Below, piece by piece: positions 1 to 10,886 of a stretch of DNA of 64,000 nt. The notes under the pieces were generated by a model. The model saw only the letters and a list, made by a program, of their open reading frames with translations, was not told the origin of the DNA and ran no database searches. The number at the start of each line of letters is the position of its first letter. Position 1 is the stretch's first letter. This stretch comes from Leptobrachium leishanense. Lineage: Eukaryota > Chordata > Amphibia > Anura > Megophryidae. The translations under genes and the position numbers were made by a program. The DNA is taken from the NCBI GenBank assembly GCA_009667805.1, contig CM019067.1, positions 165,217,073 through 165,281,072 on the forward strand. The letters run 5' to 3'.

Positions 1-170
1 GCACCTCTACAGTATAATTAATGCAGCATACGAATCCTCACACTGCCAGACAGCACCTTTACAGTATAATAATGCAGTATATGAATCCCCACACTGCCGG
101 GCAGCACCTTTACAGTATAATAATGCAGCATATAAATCCTCACACTGCCAGGCAGCACCTCTACAGTCTG
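1..170. repeat. 51-bp minisatellite, about 3.3 units
   Basis: Units start at 1, 53, 104 and 155, each opening with GCACC(T)TCTACAGT and ending CACTGCCAG. Spacing is 52, 51 and 51 bases, and the last unit breaks off after about 16 bases. The array may continue beyond the left edge of the window. The open frame across it follows from the unit length being a multiple of three and is not taken as a gene. Confidence 0.9.
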
Positions 171-334
171 ATACTAGCTTTAACGAGAAGAAATTCTATT
201 AGTGTAGCGGGGAAGCCGGCTGCTCATTTTGCATCGCTAACTAAAGAAACTGGAGTACTGCTTGTTGTGTTAGGCTCGAGTAGCTACGAAATTGTTGCGG
301 TCACTGGGGACGGTTGGGTAAGAGATCGAGTGGT

Positions 335-706
335 GGATTGTTGTCCACATAGTCAATATCTGGGTCTAGGATAGACGGATAGTGGGTTGCTTAGCCCTGC
401 ATCTTTCGCTGCGACGCGCGTAGTGTTCAGGGGAACTGGTGGCAGCGTAACTAATAAAATAAGAAAGTGGGCACAGGGATTGTGGGAAACGTAGTCACTA
501 CTCAATTCAAGAGAAGATTGGTACTGCTTTCCAATCCTGGGACCACTTTATAGCGCTCTACGTGCCTGTAGCGAGCGAAAGTGTGCGGGACAGATAGGTA
601 AGCGAGCGTGCAGAGATTGTCGTCCACGCATTCATTATCTGGGTCTAGGATAGACAGATAGTGAGTGGCTTAACCCGGCATCTTTTGCAGCAGCGCGCGT
701 AGTTGC
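335..706 (+). repeat. Pair of diverged direct repeats, about 95 bp each
   Basis: The segments 335-431 and 615-706 align along their length. Both contain ATCTGGGTCTAGGATAGAC and end in GCGCGTAGT. They are separated by about 180 bases without similarity. I cannot assign a family. The sequence from 707 to about 1,010 holds nothing I recognise. Confidence 0.7.
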
Positions 707-1019
707 CTTGACAGGAGGCTGCGCTTGTTTGTGGATCCAGGAATCAGGTGAGCATTAGAAAGAAAAAAAAGAGTTTTATTTTATGTTCCAGGGGACAATT
801 AAAGATGTCCTCGGATCCTTGTTGTGGGGGGTCTGCCATGGCTCCCTCCCTTGCCACCTCTCTGCCACATGCACCCGGCTGGCCAGCCCGCACAGTAGCA
901 GCTCTGTCATCCTGCGGCCGAATGCTCCTCAAGGGGTTCTTGGGAGGCCCCGGCGGGCTACCCTCTACAGTGCCTGATTAGAGGGCCTCGTCTGCCTGAT
1001 GTTTTAGCAAAAGAATGTT

Positions 1020-1260
1020 TTATCCCATACGCGTCAATGTTAAAAATATTCCCTTTTCAATTCAATATCTAATAAACTGTTGCTTATAATATTCTGCAGT
1101 AAAGAGTCTCTTTATTTTTAGATTTTTAGGATTTTTTAAGCATTTTTTAAAAAATTCAACATTATTATTTATTTTTTTCGAACTTTTTGCGAACGGCCTG
1201 AAAAGTTCGAAGTTCGCTGAACGGCCGAACGGGCAATGTTTGAATCGAACTGAACGCCCA
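1020..1260 (-). mobile_element. Fragment of a hAT-like nonautonomous element
   Basis: Read on the minus strand, this piece has several TTCG-rich terminal motifs, then an AT-rich stretch with TGCTTAAAAAA, then AATAAAGAGACTCTTTACTGC and TTATTAGATATTGAATT. The same order occurs at the left end of the hAT element that starts at 15,403 (15,403-15,547 plus 17,291-17,390). No terminal repeat or TSD is visible, so it is a fragment. Confidence 0.6.
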
Positions 1261-1948
1261 TCTGGAGGGTCACTGCTTCTTGCATTCTGGAGGGTCACTG
1301 CTTCCTGCATTCCTGGTACTAATGTCTAAGTATTTCTATGTATATTCTTGGCCTGGTATTGACAACTCTATTGGATTATCCCTATACTCTGTGTATTGCT
1401 ATTATTTGTACCGATATCTGGCTTTGTGTTCTGACTTCCCTCTCTGGTATCTAATTCTTGGATTGTCTGACTTACTCTCCTGGCTCTTAACCCTTTGGCT
1501 CTGGTTCTGACAATTCTATTGTATTATCCCTATGCTGTTTATTGCTGTTCTGTGTAGCACCCAGCAACATTTTATTCTTTAGTTTAGAAGGCCATTCGCG
1601 GGCCTTATCCCAGCTCAGGGTTTACCTGCATTTGCTGCTGGGTGTGAGTAAATTGTGTTGCTGTAACCTGTTTAACCCTCGCCCTTCCTGTTCTCTTGTT
1701 CTGTGTATTCTTATGAGGTTCCCTTCCCTAGATAAAAGGCCATTGCAAGGACCTTATTCTAGAGATAGGGTTCCCTTTAGTGATTTGTGTTCTCTTTGGT
1801 CTCCTGCCCTTCCGGTTGTATCTGTTGTTTTGTTATTTCTCTTGTCCAGTATCTGTGCTATGGTCTGTGTCTATACAGACATCAGCTAACCTGCCTCAAG
1901 GGCTGAACATCCAGTACAAATGTCCCACTTTGGCTCACACTGGGTGCC

Positions 1949-2706
1949 TGTCACGTCCTCCGCTCCTGGGGGGGGTCTCTGACTGCTCAGGTTGGTGCCA
2001 GGCACCCGGCAGCGCCATCGGCGCTAGTAGCTGGCCGGGTGCCATGCGATGCGCCGGTTACAGGAGGTTGCATGGTGAATGAGGGAGCGGCACATGGCGT
2101 GAAGACGCGGAGCCGCCGGCCTTAGATCCTGACTGCACAAATCACTCAGTGCCTTGTCGTGGAGTTGCTTCCCGCATCGCTAGGTGTTTCACCCCTTTTG
2201 CGATTCGCTGACCCTTTTGCCTTGCTAATACTGACTCTGATTTTATGAGGACCCTGCTGATTACTGACTCGGATTGTATGAGGACCCTGTCCAATGCAGA
2301 CTCGGATTGTAAGAGGGCCTTGCTTACTGCTGACTCGGATTGTATGCATGCTCTGTATGTTACTGACTCAGATGATATTGTTAACCCCTCTGTTTCTGAT
2401 CAGGCTTATGTGTATGCCCGTCCTGATACTGGTTCAGTCTACCTGAGTGCCCGTCCTGTTGCCTTCTCGGTTAACCTGAGAACCACACCTGGTACTGATC
2501 CAGCTTGTCCTAAAACCATTCACAAGATTAACCCTTGCTGCATGTATGCCAGTCCTGCTCTGAGAGTGCTAGGCCTGTATCTTGTGTTGCATTCTTGATT
2601 TAACCAGAGATATACAGGGATAGCAATACCAACCACCAAAGGATCGGAGGGTTTAGAGGTTTGCCTAAAGGGATCTGTATCACGGTAGTCCACGGGAATC
2701 GTGACA
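1949..2706 (+). mobile_element. Solo LTR, family A, with 5-bp TSD
   Basis: The segment starts TGTCACG and ends CGTGACA. It is flanked by the exact 5-base duplication GTGCC (1,944-1,948 and 2,707-2,711). Both ends align with the reverse complement of 5,142-5,792, for example the block around GGATCGGAGGG near the 3' end and the GCCGG(T)TACAGGAGG-type block near the 5' end. No internal coding region is present, so it is a solo LTR. Superfamily (Ty3-type or ERV) cannot be decided without the coding part. An internal 33-bp tandem array accounts for its extra length. The sequence from 1,261 to 1,948 has short internal duplications but no assignable element. Confidence 0.88.
2232..2380 (+). repeat. 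33-bp tandem repeat inside the solo LTR
   Basis: Units start at 2,232, 2,265, 2,298 and 2,331, with a partial fifth at 2,364. Each opens with TGACTC(G)GATT. The period is exactly 33 bases (11 codons) and one frame stays open across all units, giving repeats of the type TDSDC followed by six variable residues. The other family-A LTR in this window lacks the array. Confidence 0.9.
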
Positions 2707-2956
2707 GTGCCCCCGTGAAAACACAGGAAGTGACCAACAGGTTTGTGCTGACCAGATGAAGGGAACACATGCACTGAGCAAGGGATGTGAGGTCCCTATT
2801 TGGATTGGTAAATGACTGCTGCTTCTTAATCCATTTTGCATTTAAAAATCACTTACGCATTTCTTTTGTTATTCTTAAGGTCCAGGATTTAGTTTATCAT
2901 TTTTATGTTAACTAATGTTTTCATTTCTTATGTTAATCTCTGGGAGAGCCAACGAC

Positions 2957-3036
2957 ATTGAAATAGCTTACAGTAGTTGGTAGAGCGTTAGACTGAAGAT
3001 CTAAAAGGGTCCCTTGCTCGATCCTGGGTTTCAGCA
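2957..3036 (+). pseudogene. tRNA-Phe (GAA) pseudogene
   Basis: The block GAGCGTTAGACTGAAGATCT has the anticodon arm of eukaryotic tRNA-Phe with a GAA anticodon. The acceptor arm is readable (TTGAAA at the 5' side, TTTCAGCA at the 3' side) and most of its pairs are kept. The D arm carries a few extra bases in the stretch AGCTTACAGTAGTTGG, which breaks the internal A box. The T arm reads TGCTCGATCCT in place of the usual B box. These changes argue for a pseudogene or a tRNA-derived fragment. The L2 LINE begins directly downstream. Confidence 0.75.
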
Positions 3037-3722
3037 TATTTATCTGCCACTGACCACCATAACTCTACTCTCATCTCTGCCTTACACACGCTTGCTCCTC
3101 CTCAACAATGTAACACCCACGCCGCCAGCTTCCGCCGTGGCACACCCTCCAGACACGCTACCTACAAAGATGCTTGTGCACTGCATAAGGTGCCTGGAGG
3201 AAATCCAGCTCTGAAGCTGATTTGATTTATTTTAAGTTCATTCTGTGTTCATACAACTCTGCCCTTCAATTGGCCAAACAAGCCTTCTTCTCATCTCTCA
3301 TATCTACTCTGTCCTCCAACCCTAAACGACTCTGGTCCATTTTCAGCACTCCTCTACCCAATCGCACCTCCCCCCTCATCTGCTATCAGTGCTCAGGACC
3401 TGGCAGATTACTTCTTAAATAAAACTCTCACTATCAGAAGTAACTTCCTGACACAAACCAGTAATCCACCACATCCACTCCCAGAAGCCCCCCTCTGCTA
3501 CCCTCTGCTGCCTCCGCCCAGCCACTGAGGAGGAAATCGATTCCTTACTGTCCTCCTCACATCTCAATACGTGCCCGCAAGACCCCATTTCCTCACAGCT
3601 AATACCTCCACTCTTCTCCTCCATCATACCTGATCTCACACATGTCTTCGACCTATGTCTCTACACTGGCTCCTTCCCATCCACTTTCAAACTCTCCATC
3701 CAACTATCGTCCTGTATCCCTG

Positions 3723-4268
3723 TGTCAAGTCCCACGGCGACGCCGTGGCAAAAAGTCCAAGTCATGAGACCAACCCTGGTGGCAAGCTCATGTACAGCAG
3801 TATGCCTTAGCCCAGCTTTTGTATACTGCATAAGGTGGATGTAATGAGCACTGGCTGGGTTCCTTAAAAGAACCACTCCCACATCCAGCCAGTGCTCTGT
3901 CATTAATGTTGGATTCCTTGTGAAAGAAAGGTGCCTGAATTATCCCAAGAGCCAAGTGACCAGCCTTGCTGTTTATTCTGATTCCTGTGTACCGGACCCC
4001 TGGTTATTCCTCTGGACTTCGCTTCTCTTACTCCTTGCCGGTACAGTCTCAAGACCCCTTCTACATTTCCCGTCCCAAGAGACTTTACATCATCTGCATT
4101 TGCTTTTCAAGGACTTATTATTTATACAGATTCCTGCCTTTTTTATTTGTATCCAGTTATTCAATATAAATTTCTGCTATTTTCACCAAGCCTTTTGTTG
4201 TTGCCTTATTTACTGCATCCTGGGTTCATATTCACGTTACCGGTGTCACAAGAACCCGGTCCCTGACA
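3723..4268 (+). mobile_element. Solo LTR, family B, inside the L2 LINE
   Basis: It starts TGTCAAGT, ends CCCTGACA, and is flanked by the 5-base duplication CCCTG (3,718-3,722 and 4,269-4,273). Removing it together with one duplication copy restores continuity of the L2 coding sequence, with a tyrosine-arginine-proline motif on the left and [12 protein letters not shown] on the right. The open frames within it are incidental. Confidence 0.88.
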
Positions 4269-5141
4269 CCCTGCTTCCGTTTACCTCTAAGCTCTTGGAA
4301 AAATTAGTTTTCAACCGCCTCTCCCCCTCTTCCTGTCCTCTAATTCCCTACTTGATCCCCTGCAATCAGGCTACCATCCCATACACTCAACAGAAACTTC
4401 CCTTAAAGTCACCAATGACTTCCTAACTGCTAAAAACCACAGCCACTATTCTATTCTTATCCCGCTTGACCTCTCAGCTGCTTTTGACACTGTCGTTCAC
4501 CCCCTCCTTCTACAGACTCTCAGCTCTCTCATTCTCTGTGACACTGCACTCTTTTGACTCCTATCTGTCTAGCAGGCCCTTCTCTGTGTAATTTGATGGT
4601 AACTCATACTCTTCAATGCCTTTATCAGTTGGTGTACCTCAAGGCTCTGTCATAGGTCCTCTGCTCTTCTCAATCTACACCTCCTCCCTGGGCAAAATCA
4701 TTAACAGCTTTGGCTTTAATTACCACCTCTATGCTGAAGATACTCAGATCTACCTCCCCACCCCTTATCTCTGTCCTTCTGTCTTTACCAAAAAGTCAGC
4801 ATCTGTTTATCTGGAATTTCCTCCTGGATGGCCTCTCAACACCTAAAGAGTAACTTGACGAAGGCTGAGCTCCTACTAATTCCTCCCTCTAATACCTTCC
4901 CACCTCCACTCGGAGACAGCGAACCTGGTTTGATGGGTAGAGAGTGATACCATCGACCATGATAGAGACCATGGTCGATGGTATCACTCTCTACCCATCA
5001 AACCAGGTTCGCTGTCTCGGAGTTACTCTTGACTCTGCTCTTTCCTTCATCCTCCACATTCAGTCTATTTCCTCCTCCCGCTACCAATTACGTTTATTTC
5101 CAGAATTCGGCCCTTAACACTGATACTACAAACCAACTCAT
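4269..5141 (+). pseudogene. L2 reverse transcriptase pseudogene fragment
   Basis: Conceptual translation gives LINE reverse transcriptase motifs in order: [11 protein letters not shown], a palm segment [10 protein letters not shown], then [15 protein letters not shown] and [12 protein letters not shown]. In the last motif the expected YADD reads YAED, so one catalytic aspartate position is altered. There are several frame breaks, one of them at the inverted duplication at 4,913-5,018. The reading resumes beyond the solo LTR at 5,793 with HTLVIS and LDYCNN. The product would have been an L2-type polymerase acting by target-primed reverse transcription. Confidence 0.82.
4913..5018. repeat. Perfect inverted duplication, 49-bp arms, 8-bp loop
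   Basis: The arms are 4,913-4,961 and 4,970-5,018, exact reverse complements, with the loop ATAGAGAC at 4,962-4,969. The right arm is the normal LINE sense sequence and continues into the following coding block. The left arm is therefore the copied, inverted piece. Confidence 0.97.
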
Positions 5142-5792
5142 TGTCACGTATCTCTCCAGATATAAACAACACTGGTCCCTTTAGACAGTCCCTATCTATC
5201 CTTCCGATCCTTGGGTGGTCGGTAAGTTGGCTCTTCATAGGGACACAAACACATACATGTGTTAATAAGCCCCAATAGACAAAACACAAGCAGGCCTATA
5301 CTAACATCTCCTGCAAGCAGCGGTGTGTAAACAGGACTGGTATAACAGGAGCGGCCTGTGTAGAATACATATAAAGCCAAATCACACAGAGGTAGAATCG
5401 TTAAGGATCGCTAAACTGGTACACAAAGGGTGGTTCTCACACAAAGCCAAATCACACTGAGAGGTAGAATCGTCAAGGATCGCCAAACTGGTACACAAAG
5501 GGTTCTCATACAAAGCCGGGTCAGGAAACAGTACAGAATCAAAAACAAAGAAGCAAGTCAGTGAATCGCAGTAACTGAATCACTAGCACTGGGGAGTAAC
5601 TCCAAGACAGGGAAATGATCCGGACTGCGCCGTCTGTTTTTAAATACAGCGGCCCCGTGTCATCATGTCGTGCCCGCCTCTTGATTACCCACGCGACCTC
5701 CTGAAGCCGGCACATTTCCTGGCACCCAGCTGGTCGATGGCACCAAAGGCGCTACCAGGTGCCGGAGCCCCACACAAGCCCTAGATGTGACA
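5142..5792 (-). mobile_element. Solo LTR, family A, opposite orientation, in the L2 LINE
   Basis: On the plus strand it begins TGTCACGT and ends GATGTGACA, with the exact TSD CTCAT at 5,137-5,141 and 5,793-5,797. Its reverse complement aligns at both ends with the solo LTR at 1,949-2,706. It contains a roughly 75-bp direct duplication near 5,375-5,520, marked by GGTACACAAAGGGT and CAAAGCC. The L2 coding sequence resumes immediately after it. Confidence 0.9.
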
Positions 5793-6013
5793 CTCATCCA
5801 CACCCTTGTAATCTCCTGACTTGACTATTGTAATAATCTTCTAGTTGGCCTCCCTCTCTCCCACCTTGGCCCCTTACAATCCATTTTGAATGCCTCTGCC
5901 ATACTCATCCACCTCACCCGCCGCTCTGTCTCTGTCACTCCTCTCTGTGAAACCCTTTACTGCCTGCCCATTCACTGTAGAATTAAATTCAAAATCCTTA
6001 CCCTGACCTACAA

Positions 6014-6150
6014 GCTCTGACCCTGAGTGGGTCAGTGCTCAGCTGGTCAGATAGTTGGAGATAATGCAGACGGCTGCAGGAAAGTCCTGGACTGAAATGC
6101 AGGAATGGCAGGGCAAGACTAAGAGCCAGACTGTATCAGCTCTCATACAA
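6014..6150. mobile_element. Unclassified insertion in the L2 3' region
   Basis: About 137 bases interrupt the L2 copy. They are flanked by a roughly 24-base near-identical duplication containing AAAATCCTTACCCTGAC (about 5,990-6,013 and 6,151-6,174). The insert has no recognisable terminal repeats or coding sequence. A retroposed fragment or a filler at a repaired break are both possible. Confidence 0.5.
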
Positions 6151-6656
6151 AATCCTTACCCTGACTTACAAAGCGCTCACTAACTCTGCTCCCCACTACC
6201 TCTCCTCACTAATCACCAAATACACCCCAACCTGCTCCCTAAGATAAAACAGTGACCTACATCTAGCTTCTCCTTGCATCACCTCTTCCCACGACAGACT
6301 GCAGGATTTCTCACACACATTCCCTACCCCTAGAACCCTCTCCCTCGTGCGGTCAGACTTTCCCCTTAGTTTTCCTTCCTTCAAAAGCTCTCTTAAGACA
6401 TTCCTATTCAGGCAACTCTACCACCTGACTCACTAATACACCTGACTGACCCAACCAGTCCATCACTCTCACATTGCAGTCCTCTCCTCCTGTTTCCACC
6501 CCCAACCATTCTAGATTGTGAGTTCCCTTGTTTCCTCCTGTACTGGTTTATCAAATATTGTTCAGTCTCAGTGTAACTTAAGCCTGTCTATATCATGCCC
6601 ATTGTTCAGCGCAGCGGAATATGCTGGCGCTATGTAAATAAAGTATATTAATAATA

Positions 6657-7690
6657 CAGGGGTCAGGGCTAGAATCGTGACAGCAAGCAGTCTCTATCAC
6701 TATTATCGAGGTGACCTGCAAGTGGCAGAACACCTCCCTGCACAAGCCTATGAGAATCCTGGAGAATTCCCTCTCATGAAACTCAATGCCTCTAGTCCTA
6801 CTGGACAATGTAAGCAAGGTAGAGACACCGTTGCTGTTATAATAAAAGGGTACAATGAGGATGACATAATGCAATAGTATAAACTAGTGAGTCCTTCTGT
6901 GCCAAACACACCAGCCAAGAAAGAGGGCGGCTCCTTGTCAACATCTACTAGAGCTGAACAGCTTCCCCCAGGCAAAATCCTTATGGTCTTGCTTAGTGGT
7001 CGAGATTCAAGACCACCAGATAGACTCAATTTATAGTGTATCTACCAGTAACACAGCATGTTAAGATTGTTCATGATTTGTTCGAGGCAAATTGTTTACT
7101 TTTTTGTATTGAATGTAAAAAAGTGAGATGTTATGGAGTTATTATGCATATACTGTGACTGAGTGTTTGTTCATGGTGATATTGTATTCCTTTACACTTC
7201 CTGATTCCATGTTCCTACCTTTGACCTGGATGCAGTTCTAGAATTCAACATGATTCCTTTTGTAGTGTCTTCATTTCTATAGATGAAACAATTTTTGCTT
7301 TTCCCATTTTTCCTTCTTCCAACATATAAAATTCAAGAACTGACTGTTCACATGCTACATAAATTATCCCACCTCTTTTAAACAAGTGGATGTACTACAT
7401 GTATGGTGGATATTTGCTTGCAATAACTCAAAGTCATGCCTGACTAAATTTTGCTGCATTGCTGAAGTTTGCTAATAGCTTACTAAGGTTTCACAAGACA
7501 TTAGATGCTGCAAACTGCAGATAGGATAGATCAATTCAATCTCCGTTGTTTCAGATTGGTGTTGATGTCACTGTACACTGCTACAAAAATAAATTGTAAA
7601 TGTTTTCCATCCATTGAGGGTTTCGTTTTTTTTCATATTCAAGGCGTTGGTTAAGTCTAGAGTAAGTCGCATCTTACGCTAGTAGACATG
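6657..7690 (+). mobile_element. Probable 3' end of an LTR retrotransposon
   Basis: A 66-codon frame (6,677-6,877) is followed by a frame that ends at 7,036 with the residues SRPPDRLNL. That ending resembles polyprotein C termini of Ty3-type elements. A purine tract with GTAAAAAAGTGAGA then precedes TGTTATGGAGTT at about 7,131, a plausible LTR start, and an AATAAA signal lies near 7,588. The right end is not defined, although AGACA at about 7,687 would fit, and the opposite LTR is absent. Assignment to a superfamily is uncertain. Confidence 0.4.
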
Positions 7691-8233
7691 TGTATGTGAT
7701 TTGGAATTTTTTCATTCAAGATTTTCATTTTATTAAATGTAAAAGTACAGAGTCAAAGAGTAAGCAAGAAAAAGGAAAAACTATATCAATATCATGAACA
7801 AACCAGTTGTTTCATATCACAAATCTTGAATGTATACATTTGCAGTGTTTCTCAGACAAAAAACAGTTAAACCATAATAATAAAAATATTAACTACCTAA
7901 GTGAAACAACAAAGTAGTTGCAATTCAATGATAAGTGGATAGGTCCAAATATATCATATATACAAGAGACTAAAGACTCCAGAGTGAAGAATGAGTGGCG
8001 AAGCATCCACACTCTGGAAAATGTAACGTTTGAAAGATAAAAATTATGCTCCCAAATAGATCCTCTTCGTGACACATGAGAGTGCAAAAAAGAATGGAAA
8101 TATAGGATAAGAGTTAAGGAGAGTGGTGTAAGGAGATGGGAGGGAAGGAAGGAAGGAAGGAAGAGGGAGGAGGAAAGAAAAAAAAAAAGGGAGGGGACTA
8201 AAAGAAAAGCTGGCATCCCTAGTCAGGGAAGAG

Positions 8234-8880
8234 CTAACCTCCCCCTAAAATATTTGTAGAGATCAAAGATCCCAATAACTGGGGAAGCCAAAAGTGAAAA
8301 ACTGTACACGGCTCCACAGTCCCAAGAAAACGTGGGGATGATCCCCATGACAGGAATTCCTTGTCATTAATATGATTCCTGGGAGCTTGGGCCTCCACCA
8401 CAACTTTCCCCAGGCTCATCCTCCGCAAAGAGGGCCATCTCCCCCTCCTGTGTCCGCTTCCTCTCCAGAAGACTCCGGATTGCCCCAGATGCACAAAATG
8501 TATCCCAATGAAACCAGAACACAAGGGTAAGTTGAACCATCTTCTGTGGGGTATGATCCAGCCCCTCCATTGAACACAAAGCATCCACCTAATCAGTCAG
8601 ATCCCACGATGAAGGATGAGTCCAGGCCACCAGTAGAATATGTAGGAGTAGCAATTTTTATGAGTGTTCAGGGAAGATTGTAAGAGGAGTTGTAAGAATA
8701 CGTGCAGTGTCAAGTCAATATCAGCAGCAGTAGCATGGAGGATAACATTTCGGAACCCTCTCCAAAAGTGCTCAATCAAGGCGCATCCCCAGTCCCCACC
8801 ACAAGTGGAGATAAGAGCCCAGTTCAGTGAAACATCTTCAGCACATGGGAGAGACTGTATCGCTAAATAGAGACATTAAC
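8234..8880 (-). pseudogene. L1 ORF2 C-terminal remnant
   Basis: Several overlapping frames on the minus strand carry pieces of the L1 C-terminal region, including a tryptophan- and cysteine-rich segment ending LIEHFWRGFRN, which is typical of the cysteine-rich end of L1 ORF2. The frame changes more than once, so no protein can be made. It lies directly upstream of the G-rich 3' UTR, which supports its position in the element. Confidence 0.6.
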
Positions 8881-9242
8881 AAAGATGTCCAGTACCAAAA
8901 AACGATCAATTTATATGCGGATTCCTGTAACGTTAAAATCTTTGACCCATGAGAGGTAACTATCAATTGCTGCTGAGGAGACAGGAGCATGTTTCTGTGT
9001 GTCACGATTGTATTGTTGAGACAGGAGCAGGTTTTAGCTCGTCAAGATAATTTCTGATAGAATCTACAGAATTTGTCTGCTATACTTGCAGGATGAAAGG
9101 TGATGACGCCAGAGCAAGTGTGGAGTTTTGGGATAAATGCTTGAGAAGTACATGTGGGGAGAATATGGGCCAAGAGGCGATTTTCCTCAAAACCAAAGAA
9201 GGATCTAGTCTTCAAAGCTTGAAAATGAATAGACTAATTTAA

Positions 9243-9834
9243 AGGGATACTCTAAGCAACATGACCACCTAAGCTATTTTAGGTGGTCATGATGCCCGGA
9301 GTATGCCGCCCTCTGTCTCCCCTCCCTCCGCTCGGCAGTTCAGCTGAAAAAGCTGAAAACAGCTGAGAGAGGCGGAGGAGTTTACTCCGCCCTCCCAGCT
9401 GTCAGTCAGCAGAGCGGGAATCATATTTCCCGCTTCTGCCGACTTTTGCTGAGTAGGAGACGTCATCGCGCTTTCAGCGCGATGACGTCTCCAGCTTGCC
9501 GCAGTAGCTGGCGGCAGCGGCTGAGGGTTAGTGTTGCGCGCATCCTCTTGCGCGCAACACTAATCCTCAGAGGGAGCCGGGAGGAAGCCTGCCGATTGGC
9601 TGGCTTATGTGCGCTTCTCACGTAAACCAGAAGCCAAGAAGCATCAAGAAGGACGGGAGCGGAAGAGGAGGGAGGTGAGTATATAAAAAAAAAAGACGCC
9701 GCTGGAAAGAAGTGGATTTTAGGGTAAGTATTACAGTTACAAAAAAAAAAAAAAAAAACTAAAGATTTATTAAGGGAATAGGGATAGGTTAGGATAAAAA
9801 AACGGGGGGTGTGATTTTTGAGTAGAGTGTTCCT
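9243..9834. mobile_element. piggyBac-type MITE with TTAA duplication
   Basis: The 592-bp element is bounded by TTAA (9,239-9,242 and 9,835-9,838). Its ends are inverted: AGGGATACTCT at the left and AGAGTGTTCCT at the right. It is non-coding and GC-rich inside, with two strong hairpins: GAGACGTCATCGCGC and its complement around 9,457-9,491, and TGTTGCGCGCA and its complement around 9,532-9,562. It sits inside the L1 element. The TTAA target and TIR form fit piggyBac superfamily MITEs. Confidence 0.85.
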
Positions 9835-9876
9835 TTAAGCCTATTTATTGAGCTGCGAGAGGTGAGGAAGAGTTGC

Positions 9877-10886
9877 TTAAAAGGTTAATACCCTCATAAT
9901 ACCCCCATCAATAGAGGCAATATGTTTCAATTTCCTAATGCTTTCAATCAATGTTGCACGTTTCTCAGGGACTGCTTTTTTACGAGTCGTGCCTTTGCTT
10001 ATGAAGAAGCCCTGTATCATCGCTTTGTGAGCCTTCCAGACTCTAGGGAAAGAAGTGTCCAGTGAAACATTTTCAGTAGAAAAGTTCAAAATCATAGTTT
10101 GGAGTTCAGCGAAGGGGAGAGAGTCATGGATAAGGGAGATGTTCAGATGCCAGAGTTGTTCCCTAGGAACAGGAAAAGAGGCAAAAGTATGGACTTCTGA
10201 GTCGGAGCATGGTCTGACCACGTGGTTGTTCCAAACACCACTGACTGTAGTAAGGTCATATCCTGATAAGGAACAAAAAAGTAATCCATGCAGGAATATG
10301 CTCTGTGGGCACGAGAGAAGAAAGTAAAGGCAAGTTCCCCAGAGTGCAAGACCCTACAAACATCCAAGTGAGGACACATCCAGGATTTTCTCATGTGGAG
10401 TAGTAAGTTCAATGGTGTCGAGGACACACCAAATGAGGAATCAAGACAAGAATCCCTTGCTACTGTCACAGTGTCCTTATGGATAGATTCTAGAAGTCTC
10501 AGGATACGAGATAGACTAGTGTGCTGTCATCTATTTGGCAAGTAAATGGAAGTGAATGTAATAGAAATGTCAAGAATCGTACACGTACAAAGAGGTAACT
10601 ACCATCCTGGCCAGTTTTCATCTAGAACAAAAGGGACATCCTTGGAAAATAGCAATGTCATATCCCTTAAGTCCCTTAATGCCATATCCCGAAAAGTCCA
10701 CAGCTCCCCCGGCAACCTGGACCACTTTTCTGGGGTATTGATCTCGCAGGCATTATAGTTAATAAATTTAAGGTTGTAGGGGCAAAAGAGGCTCCAGCCA
10801 CATGCATGGCATTGGCAGACTACAGAAGAAAAGTAAAAGAGAAAGGGTAGAAAAAAATAAAATGGGGGAGGTGGGAGGTAAGTCAA
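9877..10886 (-). pseudogene. L1 ORF2 endonuclease domain remnant
   Basis: The minus-strand translation starts with a segment containing NTPEKW, the N-terminal part of the apurinic-type endonuclease. It continues with FTFFSRAHRAYSCMDYFFV and the C-terminal SDHAP motif, which holds the catalytic histidine, then into the linker containing LKHIASIDGGIM. The order is right for L1 ORF2. At least two frame breaks separate the pieces. The intact protein would nick target DNA at an A-rich site to prime reverse transcription. Confidence 0.75.

Larger units (their letters stand above)
3037..6655 (+). mobile_element. L2-type LINE, interrupted and degraded
   Basis: This non-LTR retrotransposon copy can be followed in four blocks: 3,037-3,722, 4,269-5,141, 5,793-6,013 and 6,151-6,655. 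Two solo LTRs (3,723-4,268 and 5,142-5,792) and a roughly 137-bp insertion separate them. The blocks encode reverse transcriptase pieces and the C-terminal tail, and end with GCGCTATGTAAATAAAG followed by a short TTAATAATA tail, the usual L2-type 3' end. A shorter copy lies at 38,400-39,400. Frames are broken throughout, so it is dead. Confidence 0.85.

Noticed and set aside
1..170. CRISPR-like array
   Set aside because: The repeats are contiguous with no variable spacers and the setting is eukaryotic, so it is a minisatellite.
2146..2349. Minus-strand frame with repeats
   Set aside because: It is the antisense shadow of the 33-bp tandem repeat.
3920..4426. 168-codon open frame
   Set aside because: It crosses the border between a solo LTR and the L2 LINE, so it is not a gene.
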